This document shows, in pieces, positions 16,036 to 24,123 of a DNA stretch of 64,000 nucleotides. The stretch is from JALYYC01 sp963795805 (GTDB lineage Bacteria > Chloroflexota > Dormibacteria > CF-121): NCBI GenBank assembly GCA_963795805.1, contig CAWCIV010000001.1:744001-808000 (forward strand), read 5' to 3'. Position numbers and translations under genes: made by a program. The notes beneath the pieces are model-generated. The model made no database searches. It was not told the origin of the DNA and saw only the letters and a program-made list of their open reading frames with translations. The first letter of the stretch is position 1, and every line of letters begins with the position of its first letter.

Positions 16036-16359
16036 CTAGAGCAGCTGGAACACGTTCAGCATCACTGCGGCCGCGCTGACCCATGCGGCAGCGTAGTACG
16101 CGTGCCAGATACGGGGCTTGTTGTGCTGGAGCAGCATCAGAATGGCGAGCAGGACGGCGACGGCAATCCCCTTGACGGCGTAGGCAGCGAGCTCCCCATG
16201 GATCGCGATCACGGGGCCCATCACGCGATTCAGTTCCTGGTGGTGCAGCTGGAGACCGAGGTGAGTGGTCAGCCCATCAAGGCCCTGAAACCCGAGGAAG
16301 GCGGTGAGGATCGACGCCTGCTGGGGGAGGGGAGGGGTGGAGATCGGTCCGATGGCCAC
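16036..16359 (-). CDS. DUF5658-like small membrane protein
   Basis: From GTG 16359 the frame encodes 107 residues with three hydrophobic helices. The first contains FLGFQGLDGLTTHLGLQ and is followed by the polar ELNRVMGP loop, a pattern (LD..LT ... ELNP.M) that I associate with DUF5658 proteins. There is a short Pro-rich N-terminus and no signal peptide cleavage site. It lies opposite to and between yloV and degV. Function unknown. Confidence 0.65.
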   Translation of the reverse strand: MAIGPISTPPLPQQASILTAFLGFQGLDGLTTHLGLQLHHQELNRVMGPVIAIHGELAAYAVKGIAVAVLLAILMLLQHNKPRIWHAYYAAAWVSAAAVMLNVFQLL

Positions 16360-16448
16360 AGCATGTACAGGTGTACCAGCGCCGGGCCGGCAGTAGCGTT
16401 ACGAAACAAGCGCGTTGCCGCCCCGTGAGCAACCTGTTGAGGCTCGCC

Positions 16449-16454
16449 TATACT
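16449..16454 (+). promoter_or_regulatory. -10 element of degV, probable leaderless start
   Basis: TATACT sits 7 bases before GTG 16462, with no Shine-Dalgarno between. Transcription would begin at about the start codon. Confidence 0.5.
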
Positions 16455-16461
16455 TCGGTGC

Positions 16462-17292
16462 GTGGTGCGGATCGTCACAGATTCCACCGCGGACCTCTCC
16501 CCCGACCAGCAGCGCGCCGCGGGCATCACGGTGGTGCCGCTCAACGTTCACTTCGGTGATGAGGTGTTCCGCGATCGGGTCGACCTCAGCGGCGCTGAGT
16601 TCTTCCGCAAGCTGAAAGCGGCCGCCCAGCTGCCGCGAACCTCGCAACCCGCGGTGGGAATCTTCGAGGAGGTCTTCCGCAAACTCACGACCTCGGCTGA
16701 TGACGTGGTGGCCATCCACCTCTCGAGCAAAGTCTCCGGGACCTACAATTCAGCGCTCATGGCGGCCCAATCGGTTGGCTCGGATCGGGTCGAGGTGGTC
16801 GACTCGTTGAGCGCCTCGATGGCGCTCGGGTTCCTGGCACTCGAGGGGGCGAAGGTGGCCGCCGCCGGCGCCGACCGAAAGGCGGTTGCCGAGCGCGTCC
16901 GCAGCCTGGTTCCGAAAGCCAGGATCCTGTGCGCCATCGACACGCTGACCTACCTGGAGCGCGGCGGCCGAATCGGGAAGGCGCGGGCACTGGTGGGCTC
17001 GCTGCTCAATTTCAAGCCGCTGATCACGCTGCGGGACGGCGAGGTCGTCCCCCTGGGTCGGGCCCGAGGCCGTCCGCAGATGCTCGACAAGTTGGTCGAA
17101 ATGCTCAAGCGCGACGGCAAGGTGACCAGCCTCGCCGTGTTGCACGGGGCCGCCGAGGCCGAGGCGAAGCATCTACGCGACCGGATTGCTCCGGACTATC
17201 CAGGCCTCGAGATCGTCCTTACCGAAATCGGCCCGGTGCTGGCCACGCATACGGGGCCCGGCGTCATCGGAATCACCTATCTGACCGCTTGA
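16462..17292 (+). CDS. DegV family fatty-acid-binding protein (FakB-like)
   Basis: This 276-residue protein has the DegV fold: RIVTDSTADLSP at the N-terminus, TSQPAVGIFEEVF, HLSSKVSGTYNSA, YLERGGRIG and the C-terminal HTGPGVIGI. DegV/FakB proteins bind a single fatty acid and present it to FakA for phosphorylation. That fits the nearby yloV gene, although a minus-strand gene lies between. Its TGA overlaps the TTG start of recG. A -10-like hexamer 7 bases upstream suggests its own promoter driving degV-recG. Confidence 0.94.
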   Translation: MVRIVTDSTADLSPDQQRAAGITVVPLNVHFGDEVFRDRVDLSGAEFFRKLKAAAQLPRTSQPAVGIFEEVFRKLTTSADDVVAIHLSSKVSGTYNSALMAAQSVGSDRVEVVDSLSASMALGFLALEGAKVAAAGADRKAVAERVRSLVPKARILCAIDTLTYLERGGRIGKARALVGSLLNFKPLITLRDGEVVPLGRARGRPQMLDKLVEMLKRDGKVTSLAVLHGAAEAEAKHLRDRIAPDYPGLEIVLTEIGPVLATHTGPGVIGITYLTA

Positions 17293-19343
17293 CCTCTGCG
17301 CCGAAGTCCCTCGACGATCCGGTGACCGCCATCGGCGGGATCAGCGATGTCTACAAGGGCCGGCTCGAGAAGCTCGGCGTCCGGACGATCCGCGACCTAT
17401 TGCTTTTCTTTCCCAGGAAACACGAGGACGTCGCCCAGGTGACGGCGATCAATGCCGTGACGCCTGGCATTAAAACGTCCGTTCGCGGACGCATTACGGA
17501 GATCCACACGCGTCCGGCTCGACATAGAAGGATGTTCATCACCGAGGCCACGCTCTCGGACGAATCCGGCCACATGCGCCTTGTCTGGTTCAACCAACCG
17601 TGGGTCCAAAAGCAGTTGCACATCGATGATGAGGTGTTCGCGGCGGGTGAGGTCCAGTTCGATGGCGGACCCGTGCTCAAGAGTCCGGAATACGAGCACG
17701 TCTCATCCGATCCGCAACACGCTGCGCGGCTGGTCCCCGTCTACCACGAAACCGAAAAGCTGTCGTCGCGCTGGTTGCGTCCCAAGGTGCAGACGATCCT
17801 TCCGCTGGCGAGCAAGCTCGAGGAGTTCCTGCCCGCCGAACTTCTTACGCGCCGGGGCCTCCCGGAGCGGTCGGTCGCAGTACGCCAGGTCCATTTCCCC
17901 GATACGCCGTCCGCGCTGGAGTCCGCCAGGCAGCGGCTGGCGTTCGAGGAGATGTTCCTGCTCGAGGTTGCGGCGCAGGAGGCGAAGCGCGCGCGCACCG
18001 CCAAGACCGCCCACCCGGTGCCTTTCGACGAGGCCACTGCCCGGGGCTTCGTGGCCGCGCTCCCGTTTCAGCTGACGAAAGCTCAGCGAGTTGCCGCCTG
18101 GCAGATCCTCAAGGACCTGGCGCAACCGACTCCGATGAACCGACTACTGGAGGGCGACGTCGGATCGGGCAAGACCGTGGTGGCGGCGATGGCGTTGCAT
18201 CACGTGGCGCACGCGGGCTATCAGTCGGTGCTGCTGGCTCCGACCGAGTTGCTGGCTCGCCAGCATGCCGAGGTCATCGAATCCCTGCTCCGGCCATTTG
18301 GGATCGGCGTCGGCCTGCTCGTTGGGAGTACGCAGCTGTCGGCTCGGCGGCCGATGCTGGCCTCGCTCGCGGAGGGCGCCTTGCCGGTCGTCGTTGGTAC
18401 CCATGCCCTGATCGAGGAGGACGTGAAGTTCAGCCAGTTGGCGCTTGTCATTGTCGACGAGCAGCATCGCTTCGGGGTCGGCCAGCGACAGGCGTTCCAT
18501 CAGAAGATGGACCGTTGGCCGCACTTCCTGTCGATGACAGCGACACCGATTCCTCGCACCCTCGGCCTGACCCTCTTTGGCGACCTCGACATCTCGGTCC
18601 TCACCGAGATGCCCCCCGGCCGCCGTCCCGTGATCACTCGCCTCTACCCACCCGGCAGCCGCGATCATGCCTACGCCTTCATCCGCGAGCAGGTGGCGGC
18701 TGGGCGCCAGGTGTTTGTCATCTGCCCGCTGATCCAGGAGTCGGACAAGTTGGGGGTGCGGTCGGCGACCGCCGAAGCCGAGAAGCTACAGCGCGACGTG
18801 TTTCCCGACCTCGCGTCGCGCATCGCGCTGCTGCACGGCCGACTCAAGGCGGGGGAGAAGGAGGCGATCATGGGCCGCTTCCAGCAGGGGCAGGTTGCCA
18901 TCCTGGTGTCGACGTCGGTCGTCGAAGTCGGGATCGACATCCCGAACGCCACGGTGATGATGATCGAAGGCGCGGAGCGGTTCGGCCTGGCGCAGCTACA
19001 CCAGTTCCGTGGCCGCGTCGGCCGCGGCGCGCACGAGTCCTACTGCCTCCTCTTCACCGACGCCGACGACCCGGTGACGCTCGAGCGCCTCAACGCCGTC
19101 GTCGCGCATCAGAGTGGCTTCGACCTGGCGGAGATCGATCTGCGCTTACGCGGAATGGGGGACCTGCACGGCTATCGACAGCACGGGAAGGATTTTCGAA
19201 TGGCGAGCCTGCTCGACGCGATCCTGATCAGTGACGCCCAGAGCGAGGCCGTCCGCCTCTTGGACCGCGACCCGTCCCTCGCGAGCGAGCCGGCCCTCCG
19301 TCACCAGCTTTCGGCTTATCGTCGGGTGTTCGCGCTGGACTGA
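17289..19343 (+). CDS. recG: ATP-dependent DNA helicase RecG
   Basis: This 684-residue branch-migrating helicase reverses stalled replication forks and processes recombination intermediates. An N-terminal wedge/OB domain (about 40-190) precedes two RecA-like domains. Walker A is GDVGSGKTVVAAMA, the motif II box is VDEQHRFGVGQR, then SMTATPIPRTL, VVEVGIDIPNA and the motif VI region QFRGRVGRG. The start is a TTG overlapping the degV stop (TTGA). The conserved IGGISDVYKGRLEKLGV, which begins the family homology, follows about 15 residues later. Length is at the short end of the family range. Confidence 0.96.
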   Translation: MTSAPKSLDDPVTAIGGISDVYKGRLEKLGVRTIRDLLLFFPRKHEDVAQVTAINAVTPGIKTSVRGRITEIHTRPARHRRMFITEATLSDESGHMRLVWFNQPWVQKQLHIDDEVFAAGEVQFDGGPVLKSPEYEHVSSDPQHAARLVPVYHETEKLSSRWLRPKVQTILPLASKLEEFLPAELLTRRGLPERSVAVRQVHFPDTPSALESARQRLAFEEMFLLEVAAQEAKRARTAKTAHPVPFDEATARGFVAALPFQLTKAQRVAAWQILKDLAQPTPMNRLLEGDVGSGKTVVAAMALHHVAHAGYQSVLLAPTELLARQHAEVIESLLRPFGIGVGLLVGSTQLSARRPMLASLAEGALPVVVGTHALIEEDVKFSQLALVIVDEQHRFGVGQRQAFHQKMDRWPHFLSMTATPIPRTLGLTLFGDLDISVLTEMPPGRRPVITRLYPPGSRDHAYAFIREQVAAGRQVFVICPLIQESDKLGVRSATAEAEKLQRDVFPDLASRIALLHGRLKAGEKEAIMGRFQQGQVAILVSTSVVEVGIDIPNATVMMIEGAERFGLAQLHQFRGRVGRGAHESYCLLFTDADDPVTLERLNAVVAHQSGFDLAEIDLRLRGMGDLHGYRQHGKDFRMASLLDAILISDAQSEAVRLLDRDPSLASEPALRHQLSAYRRVFALD

Positions 19344-19523
19344 CCGGCGGTGGCTCCGGCTTGGGCGGAATCGGTGGGGGCAAAGGAGGCAGCGGTCGGA
19401 GCAGGCTCAAGAGCCAGCCGACGGCCATGCCGGCCCCGACGGGGAGGAGCAGCACGAGAAGCACGCCAATGATCGCTTCGATGATGCCTATGCCGGTCGT
19501 CCTTCGCGTGCTTTACTCATCAT

Positions 19524-20087
19524 GTGTCGGGTCCCGGGACGAAAATTACCGCCGGGGTTCATCGAGGACGTGCCCTCAAGACGCCACCCGGGCGCTCGAC
19601 TCGCCCGACGACCTCCATGGTCCGCGAGGCCCTCTTCAACATCATCGGCGACAGCATACGCGGTGTGCGCGTCCTCGACCTCTTTGCCGGCGCGGGGACC
19701 CTTGGCCTCGAATCCTTATCGCGCGGCGCGGCCTTCGCCACCTTTGTGGATCGCGATCGAACCTGTGCTACGATCGTGGCCGAGAATTTGGCCCTCACCG
19801 GCTACGCCCAGCAAGGCGACGTGGCATGCGCCGAGGCCGTTCACTGGCTGCGGGCGCATCATGACGACCTTTCCACTTATAACCTTCTATTGTTGGATCC
19901 GCCCTACCAGGATGGCTCGGTCCTGAGCGAGGCGCTGGAGACCCTGGATCGGGCGCCCCTGCGCGCCGATGCCCTCGTTGTCGCGGAGCACCATCGGTCG
20001 CAAAGCCTTCCGGCCCTCACCCACCTTTCGCTGGTTCGCGACCGGGATTATGGCAGCACCCGGCTCAGCTTTCTCCGCTACCAGTGA
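19524..20087 (+). CDS. rsmD: 16S rRNA (guanine966-N2)-methyltransferase RsmD
   Basis: This 187-residue SAM-dependent methyltransferase shows the N-terminal ITAGVHRGRALKTPPG, RPTTSMVREALFNII, the SAM-binding loop LDLFAGAGTLGLESLSRGA and the catalytic LLLDPPY. It modifies G966 of 16S rRNA during 30S assembly. It starts at GTG 19524; a TTTACT hexamer 6 bases before could be a -10. It overlaps coaD by 4 bases (GTGA), the usual rsmD-coaD pairing. Confidence 0.96.
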   Translation: MSGPGTKITAGVHRGRALKTPPGRSTRPTTSMVREALFNIIGDSIRGVRVLDLFAGAGTLGLESLSRGAAFATFVDRDRTCATIVAENLALTGYAQQGDVACAEAVHWLRAHHDDLSTYNLLLLDPPYQDGSVLSEALETLDRAPLRADALVVAEHHRSQSLPALTHLSLVRDRDYGSTRLSFLRYQ

Positions 20088-20578
20088 CAACCGCGATCTA
20101 TCCGGGAACCTTCGATCCGCTGACACACGGCCATCTCGACATCATCAATCGCGCCGCCGGCATCTTTGACCGTGTCGTGATCGCGGTTAGCGAGAATCCG
20201 AGCAAGCAGCCGCTGTTCACCGCGCAGGAGCGGATCGCGATGATTCGACCGAGCATTGCCGAGATGCCCACGGTCGAGGTCGGCTCGTACGACGGCCTCA
20301 CGATCGACTTTGCCCGGCATGTCGGAGCCCGCGTGATCGTCCGGGGCCTGCGCGCCATGTCTGATTTCGAAAGCGAGTTCCAGATGGCGATGATGAACCG
20401 TCGCCTCGAGCCGGATGTCACGACCGTCTTCATCCCGACCAGCCTGCGCCACCTCTTTCTGAGTTCCAGCCTGATCAAGGAATTGACTGCCTTTGGCGGA
20501 GACATCACCGAATTCGTCCCAGCAAGCGTCGTCGAACCACTCAAGCAACGTCTTGGATCAAAGGGAGCACGCCAATGA
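20084..20578 (+). CDS. coaD: Phosphopantetheine adenylyltransferase
   Basis: This 164-residue enzyme converts 4'-phosphopantetheine and ATP to dephospho-CoA, the penultimate step of CoA synthesis. It has the nucleotidyltransferase motif YPGTFDPLTHGHLDI (THGH at 14-17), VRGLRAMSDFESE and the ATP-binding SSSLIKEL near the C-terminus. The GTG start overlaps the rsmD stop, and its own TGA overlaps the ATG of the next gene. Confidence 0.97.
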   Translation: MTTAIYPGTFDPLTHGHLDIINRAAGIFDRVVIAVSENPSKQPLFTAQERIAMIRPSIAEMPTVEVGSYDGLTIDFARHVGARVIVRGLRAMSDFESEFQMAMMNRRLEPDVTTVFIPTSLRHLFLSSSLIKELTAFGGDITEFVPASVVEPLKQRLGSKGARQ

Positions 20579-21066
20579 ACATTCACGAAGCCGTCGACCG
20601 CCTCGAGTACCTGATTTCCCACAGCCGCCAGATTCCCTTGACCCGGACCGTGGTCGTCGACCAGGAAGAGGTGCTGGCGTGCATCGATGACCTTCGCCTC
20701 AGCCTGCCGGACGAGATCAAGCAGGCCCGCTGGACGCTGCAGGAGCAGCAGCGACTGCTCTCGGAGGCCCAGGCCGAAGCGGCCAGAACGATCACCAAGG
20801 CGAGCGAGCGAGCGCAGACGATGATGGGCCAGCAGGAGCTGAACAAGCGAGCGGAAAAGCAAGCGGAAGCCGTCCTGCGAGAGGCCTCGGCGCGGGCCGA
20901 GGAGGTTCGTAAGGCGGCCGACCGCTATGCCTGGGAGGTCATGCAGTCGCTTGAAGCGCAGCTTCTGCGGACGGTGGCGACCGTCAAAAAGGGTGTCGAG
21001 GCGCTCCGGACACCCCCCGAGAAACAGCCCAGAGAAGTGGAAGTGACCAGCCAGCGCAACCGGTAA
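20575..21066 (+). CDS. Coiled-coil (DivIVA/ATP-synthase b-like) protein downstream of coaD
   Basis: This 163-residue protein has a short N-terminal domain (MNIHEAVDRLEYLIS, then VDQEEVLACIDDLRLSLP). A long Ala/Glu/Arg helix follows from about 45 to 130, resembling DivIVA/SepF-associated or F0 subunit b coiled coils. The family is commonly found between coaD and rpmF in Actinobacteria- and Chloroflexota-type genomes, often annotated loosely as ATPase, though no nucleotide-binding motif is visible here. It starts at ATG 20575 (ATGA overlap). Its role is possibly at the division or growth site, by analogy. Confidence 0.8.
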   Translation: MNIHEAVDRLEYLISHSRQIPLTRTVVVDQEEVLACIDDLRLSLPDEIKQARWTLQEQQRLLSEAQAEAARTITKASERAQTMMGQQELNKRAEKQAEAVLREASARAEEVRKAADRYAWEVMQSLEAQLLRTVATVKKGVEALRTPPEKQPREVEVTSQRNR

Positions 21067-21081
21067 GCGGGCGCTGCTCGA

Positions 21082-21087
21082 TATAAT
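21082..21087 (+). promoter_or_regulatory. Consensus -10 of rpmF, probable leaderless start
   Basis: A perfect TATAAT lies 8 bases before ATG 21096. No TTGACA-like -35 is found at 16-19 bases, and no Shine-Dalgarno fits between. This is the clearest example of the window's leaderless-type spacing. Confidence 0.6.
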
Positions 21088-21095
21088 CGCTGCTC

Positions 21096-21272
21096 ATGGC
21101 ACTTCCAAAGACTCGATACGCGCATGCCCGCCAGGGTGAGCGCCGCGCGAACCTGGCGCTGAAGCGCATCCAGCTTGTCGACTGCTCGCAGTGTCACCAG
21201 CCCAAGCGGCCGCACACGATCTGCAAGAACTGCGGTTACTACGACGGGCGCGAAGTCATCAAGACGGACTAG
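21096..21272 (+). CDS. rpmF: 50S ribosomal protein L32
   Basis: The frame encodes 58 residues: MALPKTRYAHARQGERRAN, then a zinc ribbon with C-x2-C (CSQC) and C-x2-C (CKNC) and the ending GYYDGREVIKTD. This is the typical length and layout of L32. It is part of the 50S subunit and often heads the fatty-acid gene cluster, as here. Its TAG stop is in the same frame as the fabD coding sequence that begins right after it. Confidence 0.96.
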   Translation: MALPKTRYAHARQGERRANLALKRIQLVDCSQCHQPKRPHTICKNCGYYDGREVIKTD

Positions 21273-21278
21273 GCCCAC

Positions 21279-22202
21279 CTGCCCGACGCCTTCCTCTTTC
21301 CCGGCCAGGGCGCCCAGTTCGTCGGCATGGGGCGAGACCTGCTCGAGCCGGGCTCGGAATCGGCGCAGTTCCTAGAAGCGGCTGAGGGGCGTCTTCGGAC
21401 TCCGCTCCGGCGGCTCATGCTGGAGGGCCCCGCGGCTGCGCTGCAGGCCACTGACCAGACTCAGCCAGCCATCCTCTTTCATAGCCTTGCTCTCCTGGAG
21501 TTGCTTCAGAAACGTGGCGTACGTGCGGCCGCCGTCGCCGGACACAGCATGGGGGAGTTCGCCGGCCTGGTGGCTGCCAATGCGCTGACACCACTCGATG
21601 CGCTCGCGGCGGTGCAGGCGCGCGGTCGCGCGATGGCCGCCTCGGCAACCGGCGGCACTGGCATGGCGGCCGTCCTCGGCCTCGATGACGAGGCGGTGGT
21701 GCGCATCTGCGGCGAGACGGACGACGTGGTCGCCGCCAATTTCAATGCACCTGGCCAGGTCGTGATTTCGGGGACCGACGCCGGACTTGAGCGCATCAGC
21801 CCTCGTCTGCAGCAGGCCGGCGCCAAGCGGGTTATCCGACTGCCCGTGAGCGGAGCCTTCCATTCGCCGCTGATGGCCAGGGCTGCCGAGACGTTCCGGG
21901 CGGCCTGGGAACGGGTTCCCCTTCAGCGACTCGACCGGCCGCAGGTCTTCAACGCCGACGCCCAGGTGCACGAGACACCCGACGAGGTGCGCCCGTTGAT
22001 GGTTGGGCAGTTGACCGGCCCGGTGCGCTGGACCGACACGGTTCGCAGGCTTCAGTCACTTGGAGTGGACCGGTTTGTCGAAGTCGGCCCTGGGAAAACA
22101 CTCACCGGGCTGGTGAAAAAGACCCTGCCAGGTGCTGTGGTTCACAATATCGAGGACATGCCTTCGCTCGACGCCTACGTGCGGACTGCCCATGCCGGCT
22201 GA
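21279..22202 (+). CDS. fabD: Malonyl-CoA:ACP transacylase FabD, probable CTG start
   Basis: FabD transfers malonyl groups from CoA to ACP for fatty-acid synthesis. The oxyanion-hole motif AFLFPGQGAQ and the nucleophile motif GHSMGEFAGL are clear, as are VSGAFHSPLM (catalytic His) and EVGPGKTL. The first ATG (21327) lies after the GQGxQ motif and would remove part of the active site. The frame upstream is closed by the rpmF TAG at 21270. The only plausible initiator between them is CTG 21279, 5 bases after an AGG. That gives 307 residues, normal for the family. TAG readthrough from rpmF is the less likely alternative. Confidence 0.9.
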   Translation: MPDAFLFPGQGAQFVGMGRDLLEPGSESAQFLEAAEGRLRTPLRRLMLEGPAAALQATDQTQPAILFHSLALLELLQKRGVRAAAVAGHSMGEFAGLVAANALTPLDALAAVQARGRAMAASATGGTGMAAVLGLDDEAVVRICGETDDVVAANFNAPGQVVISGTDAGLERISPRLQQAGAKRVIRLPVSGAFHSPLMARAAETFRAAWERVPLQRLDRPQVFNADAQVHETPDEVRPLMVGQLTGPVRWTDTVRRLQSLGVDRFVEVGPGKTLTGLVKKTLPGAVVHNIEDMPSLDAYVRTAHAG

Positions 22203-22944
22203 GAAGTTCAGTGAACAGGTCGCTCTAATCACGGGCGGCAGCCGGGGGATCGGCCGCGCGGCCGCCGGGCGCTTCGCTCAGCTCGGCGTGAAGGTCGCGA
22301 TCACCTACCGGAGCCGGAAGCCCGAGGCCGACGCATTCGTCGACGATGTCTCGAAGGCCGGCGGCGAGGCGATGGCCATGCAGGCCGACTTTGCGGAAAA
22401 CTCGGCGCCAGCGCTTGCCGTCGAGGCAGTCGTTCAGCGCTGGGGGCGCCTCGACATCCTCGTCAACAATGCCGGCCTCACCCGCGACACGCTGGTGATG
22501 CGCATGAGCGAGGCCGACTGGGACGTCGTCATGCAGACGAACCTGAAGGCCGCTTTTCTTTGCTCCAAGGCGGCGCTCAAGCCGATGCTCAAGCAGCGCT
22601 ACGGCCGGATCGTCAACGTGTCCTCGCTTGCCGGGGTCGCCGGCAATGCCGGCCAGGCTAACTACAGCGCCTCCAAGGCGGGGTTGATCGGCCTCACAAA
22701 GTCGCTGGCCAAGGAAGTAGGGTCCCGGAACATCACCGTCAATGCCGTCGCCCCGGGCTTCATCACGACCGACCTGACCAGCGGATTACCGGCCGCGCTG
22801 CTCGAGAAAGCTCGCCAGGCGGCCGCCATCCCGCGGACTGGAGTCCCTGAGGACGTTGCCCCCGCGATCGTCTTCCTCGCCTCGCCCGACGCGTCGTACA
22901 TTACCGGACAGGTCCTCGGCATTGACGGTGGCCTGCCTATTTAG
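22192..22944 (+). CDS. fabG: 3-oxoacyl-ACP reductase FabG
   Basis: This 250-residue short-chain dehydrogenase has the NADP-binding TGGSRGIGRA, NNAG (NILVNNAGLTRD context), the catalytic Ser in NVSSLAG, and YSASKAG containing the Tyr and Lys. It performs the first reduction of fatty-acid elongation. The start ATG 22192 overlaps the fabD stop by 11 bases and puts the Rossmann fold at the N-terminus. FabD-FabG-ACP order is standard, but plsX, fabH and fabF, often interleaved, are missing. Confidence 0.95.
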   Translation: MPAEKFSEQVALITGGSRGIGRAAAGRFAQLGVKVAITYRSRKPEADAFVDDVSKAGGEAMAMQADFAENSAPALAVEAVVQRWGRLDILVNNAGLTRDTLVMRMSEADWDVVMQTNLKAAFLCSKAALKPMLKQRYGRIVNVSSLAGVAGNAGQANYSASKAGLIGLTKSLAKEVGSRNITVNAVAPGFITTDLTSGLPAALLEKARQAAAIPRTGVPEDVAPAIVFLASPDASYITGQVLGIDGGLPI

Positions 22945-22980
22945 CTGGGTGCACCTTCCCTAAGCGACCGTGGCCGGTTG

Positions 22981-22986
22981 TACAAT
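22981..22986 (+). promoter_or_regulatory. -10 element of acpP, probable leaderless start
   Basis: TACAAT is 11 bases before ATG 22998; the intervening CGTCCCCGGGG has no good Shine-Dalgarno. It would allow acpP-rnc to be transcribed apart from fabDG. Confidence 0.45.
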
Positions 22987-22997
22987 CGTCCCCGGGG

Positions 22998-23246
22998 ATG
23001 GACGGGGCCAGTTACGATAAGTTCAAGGGCATCGTTGCCGAACAGCTCGGGGTCGAAACCGAGCAAGTCACGCCTGACGCCTCCTTTGTCGACGACTTAA
23101 ATGCGGACTCCCTCGATCTGGTCGAATTGATCATGGCTTTCGAGGAAGAGTACGGAATGGAGATACCTGACGAAGACGCCGAAAAGATCCAGACCGTCGG
23201 TGCCGCGTGGGACTACGTTCAAGAAAAGCTCGGAATCACCACCTGA
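22998..23246 (+). CDS. acpP: Acyl carrier protein
   Basis: This 82-residue acidic four-helix protein has the phosphopantetheine attachment Ser38 in LNADSLDLVELIMAFEE. It carries growing acyl chains for the Fab enzymes upstream. Its last 47 bases overlap the frame of the rnc gene. Confidence 0.97.
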   Translation: MDGASYDKFKGIVAEQLGVETEQVTPDASFVDDLNADSLDLVELIMAFEEEYGMEIPDEDAEKIQTVGAAWDYVQEKLGITT

Positions 23247-24003
23247 ACTAGAGCCCACGCCGACCGACGACCCTCTGCAGAAGCTGCAGCGGACGCTTCG
23301 CGTTCGCTTCCACGATCCTGCCCTGCTGCAGCAGGCGCTGACGCACCGCTCGTACAACAACGAGCATCCGGAGCGGGGCAATGCGGACAACGAGCGGCTC
23401 GAGTACCTCGGCGACGCGGTCCTGGAGCTGATCGCCGCCGAGCACCTGTACCACACCTATGCCACCTCCGACGAGGGCGAGTTGACGCGTCTGCGCGCCT
23501 CGGTGGTCAATACCAAGAGCCTGGCGCGGCTCGGTGGTCGGCTAAGCCTTGGCGATTACCTGCTGCTGGGCAAGGGGGCGCACAAGACCGGGGCGCGGTC
23601 GCTGCAGTCGATCCTCGCCAACACCTTCGAGGCCGTCATCGGGGCGATCTTCCTCGACCAGGGCTATCGGGCCGCCTACAAACTCTTTTCTCGCAGCCTG
23701 ATCGATGTGCAGGCCTGGCCGGACGACAACTACAAGGGACGGCTCCAGGAGGTCACCCAGGAGCGGTTCCTGACCACCCCGCAGTACGAGATCGTCGCCT
23801 CCTCCGGCCCCGGCCACCGGCGCGAGTACACCGCTGAGGTCACCTTTGGCAATGAGATCAAGGGGATCGGGGAGGGACGGACCAAGCGGTCGGCCGAGCA
23901 GATGGCGGCCCGCGAGGCGCTCTCGGCGCTCGGCGCCCTCGACAAGCCGCCCAAGCCCGACGAGGTCCTCGAAGCGGTCGCGGCGCATGAGGCGCAGCGC
24001 TAG
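23200..24003 (+). CDS. rnc: Ribonuclease III
   Basis: This 267-residue endonuclease cleaves double-stranded RNA and matures rRNA. The signature NERLEYLGDAVL (64-75) holds the catalytic acidic residues. TFEAVIGAIFLDQG gives the second acidic cluster, and a C-terminal dsRBD (about 180-250, ending KRSAEQMAAREAL) is intact. The only canonical start is GTG 23200, 47 bases inside acpP, so the first ~25 residues are a disordered extension read through the acpP 3' end. A non-canonical start nearer the domain cannot be excluded. The acpP-rnc-smc-ftsY order is conserved. Confidence 0.95.
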   Translation: MPRGTTFKKSSESPPELEPTPTDDPLQKLQRTLRVRFHDPALLQQALTHRSYNNEHPERGNADNERLEYLGDAVLELIAAEHLYHTYATSDEGELTRLRASVVNTKSLARLGGRLSLGDYLLLGKGAHKTGARSLQSILANTFEAVIGAIFLDQGYRAAYKLFSRSLIDVQAWPDDNYKGRLQEVTQERFLTTPQYEIVASSGPGHRREYTAEVTFGNEIKGIGEGRTKRSAEQMAAREALSALGALDKPPKPDEVLEAVAAHEAQR

Positions 24004-24035
24004 CGTGCCGATTGCCACGCAGACCGGGCGCGTGG

Positions 24036-24043
24036 TCTAATAC
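24036..24043 (+). promoter_or_regulatory. -10-like element ahead of the smc leader ORF
   Basis: TCTAATAC contains two overlapping hexamers (TCTAAT, TAATAC) lying 5-7 bases before GTG 24049. Spacing matches the other leaderless-type promoters in the window. Confidence 0.4.
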
Positions 24044-24048
24044 TCCCC

Positions 24049-24120
24049 GTGACCCGCGCCGTGGTCCATGCTTACGTTTCTGATGGGCGCGAAGGCCCAG
24101 TCATGCGCGCACCCCGCTAG
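24049..24120 (+). CDS. Putative 23-residue leader peptide upstream of smc
   Basis: GTG 24049 opens 23 codons (VTRAVVHAYVSDGREGPVMR, then APR) and stops with TAG at 24118-24120, just three bases before the smc GTG. A -10-like element stands immediately upstream, so the first codon would lie at the 5' end of the transcript. The arrangement suggests a leaderless short ORF whose translation couples ribosomes onto smc, which lacks its own Shine-Dalgarno. No homologue is known to me. Confidence 0.35.
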   Translation: MTRAVVHAYVSDGREGPVMRAPR

Positions 24121-24123
24121 CCT

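Noticed and set aside
19228..19464. Minus-strand frame with a hydrophobic start and Pro-rich tail after recG
   Set aside because: It overlaps the recG 3' end antisense, and its upstream part lacks a start codon. A stray membrane peptide is possible, but evidence is too thin.
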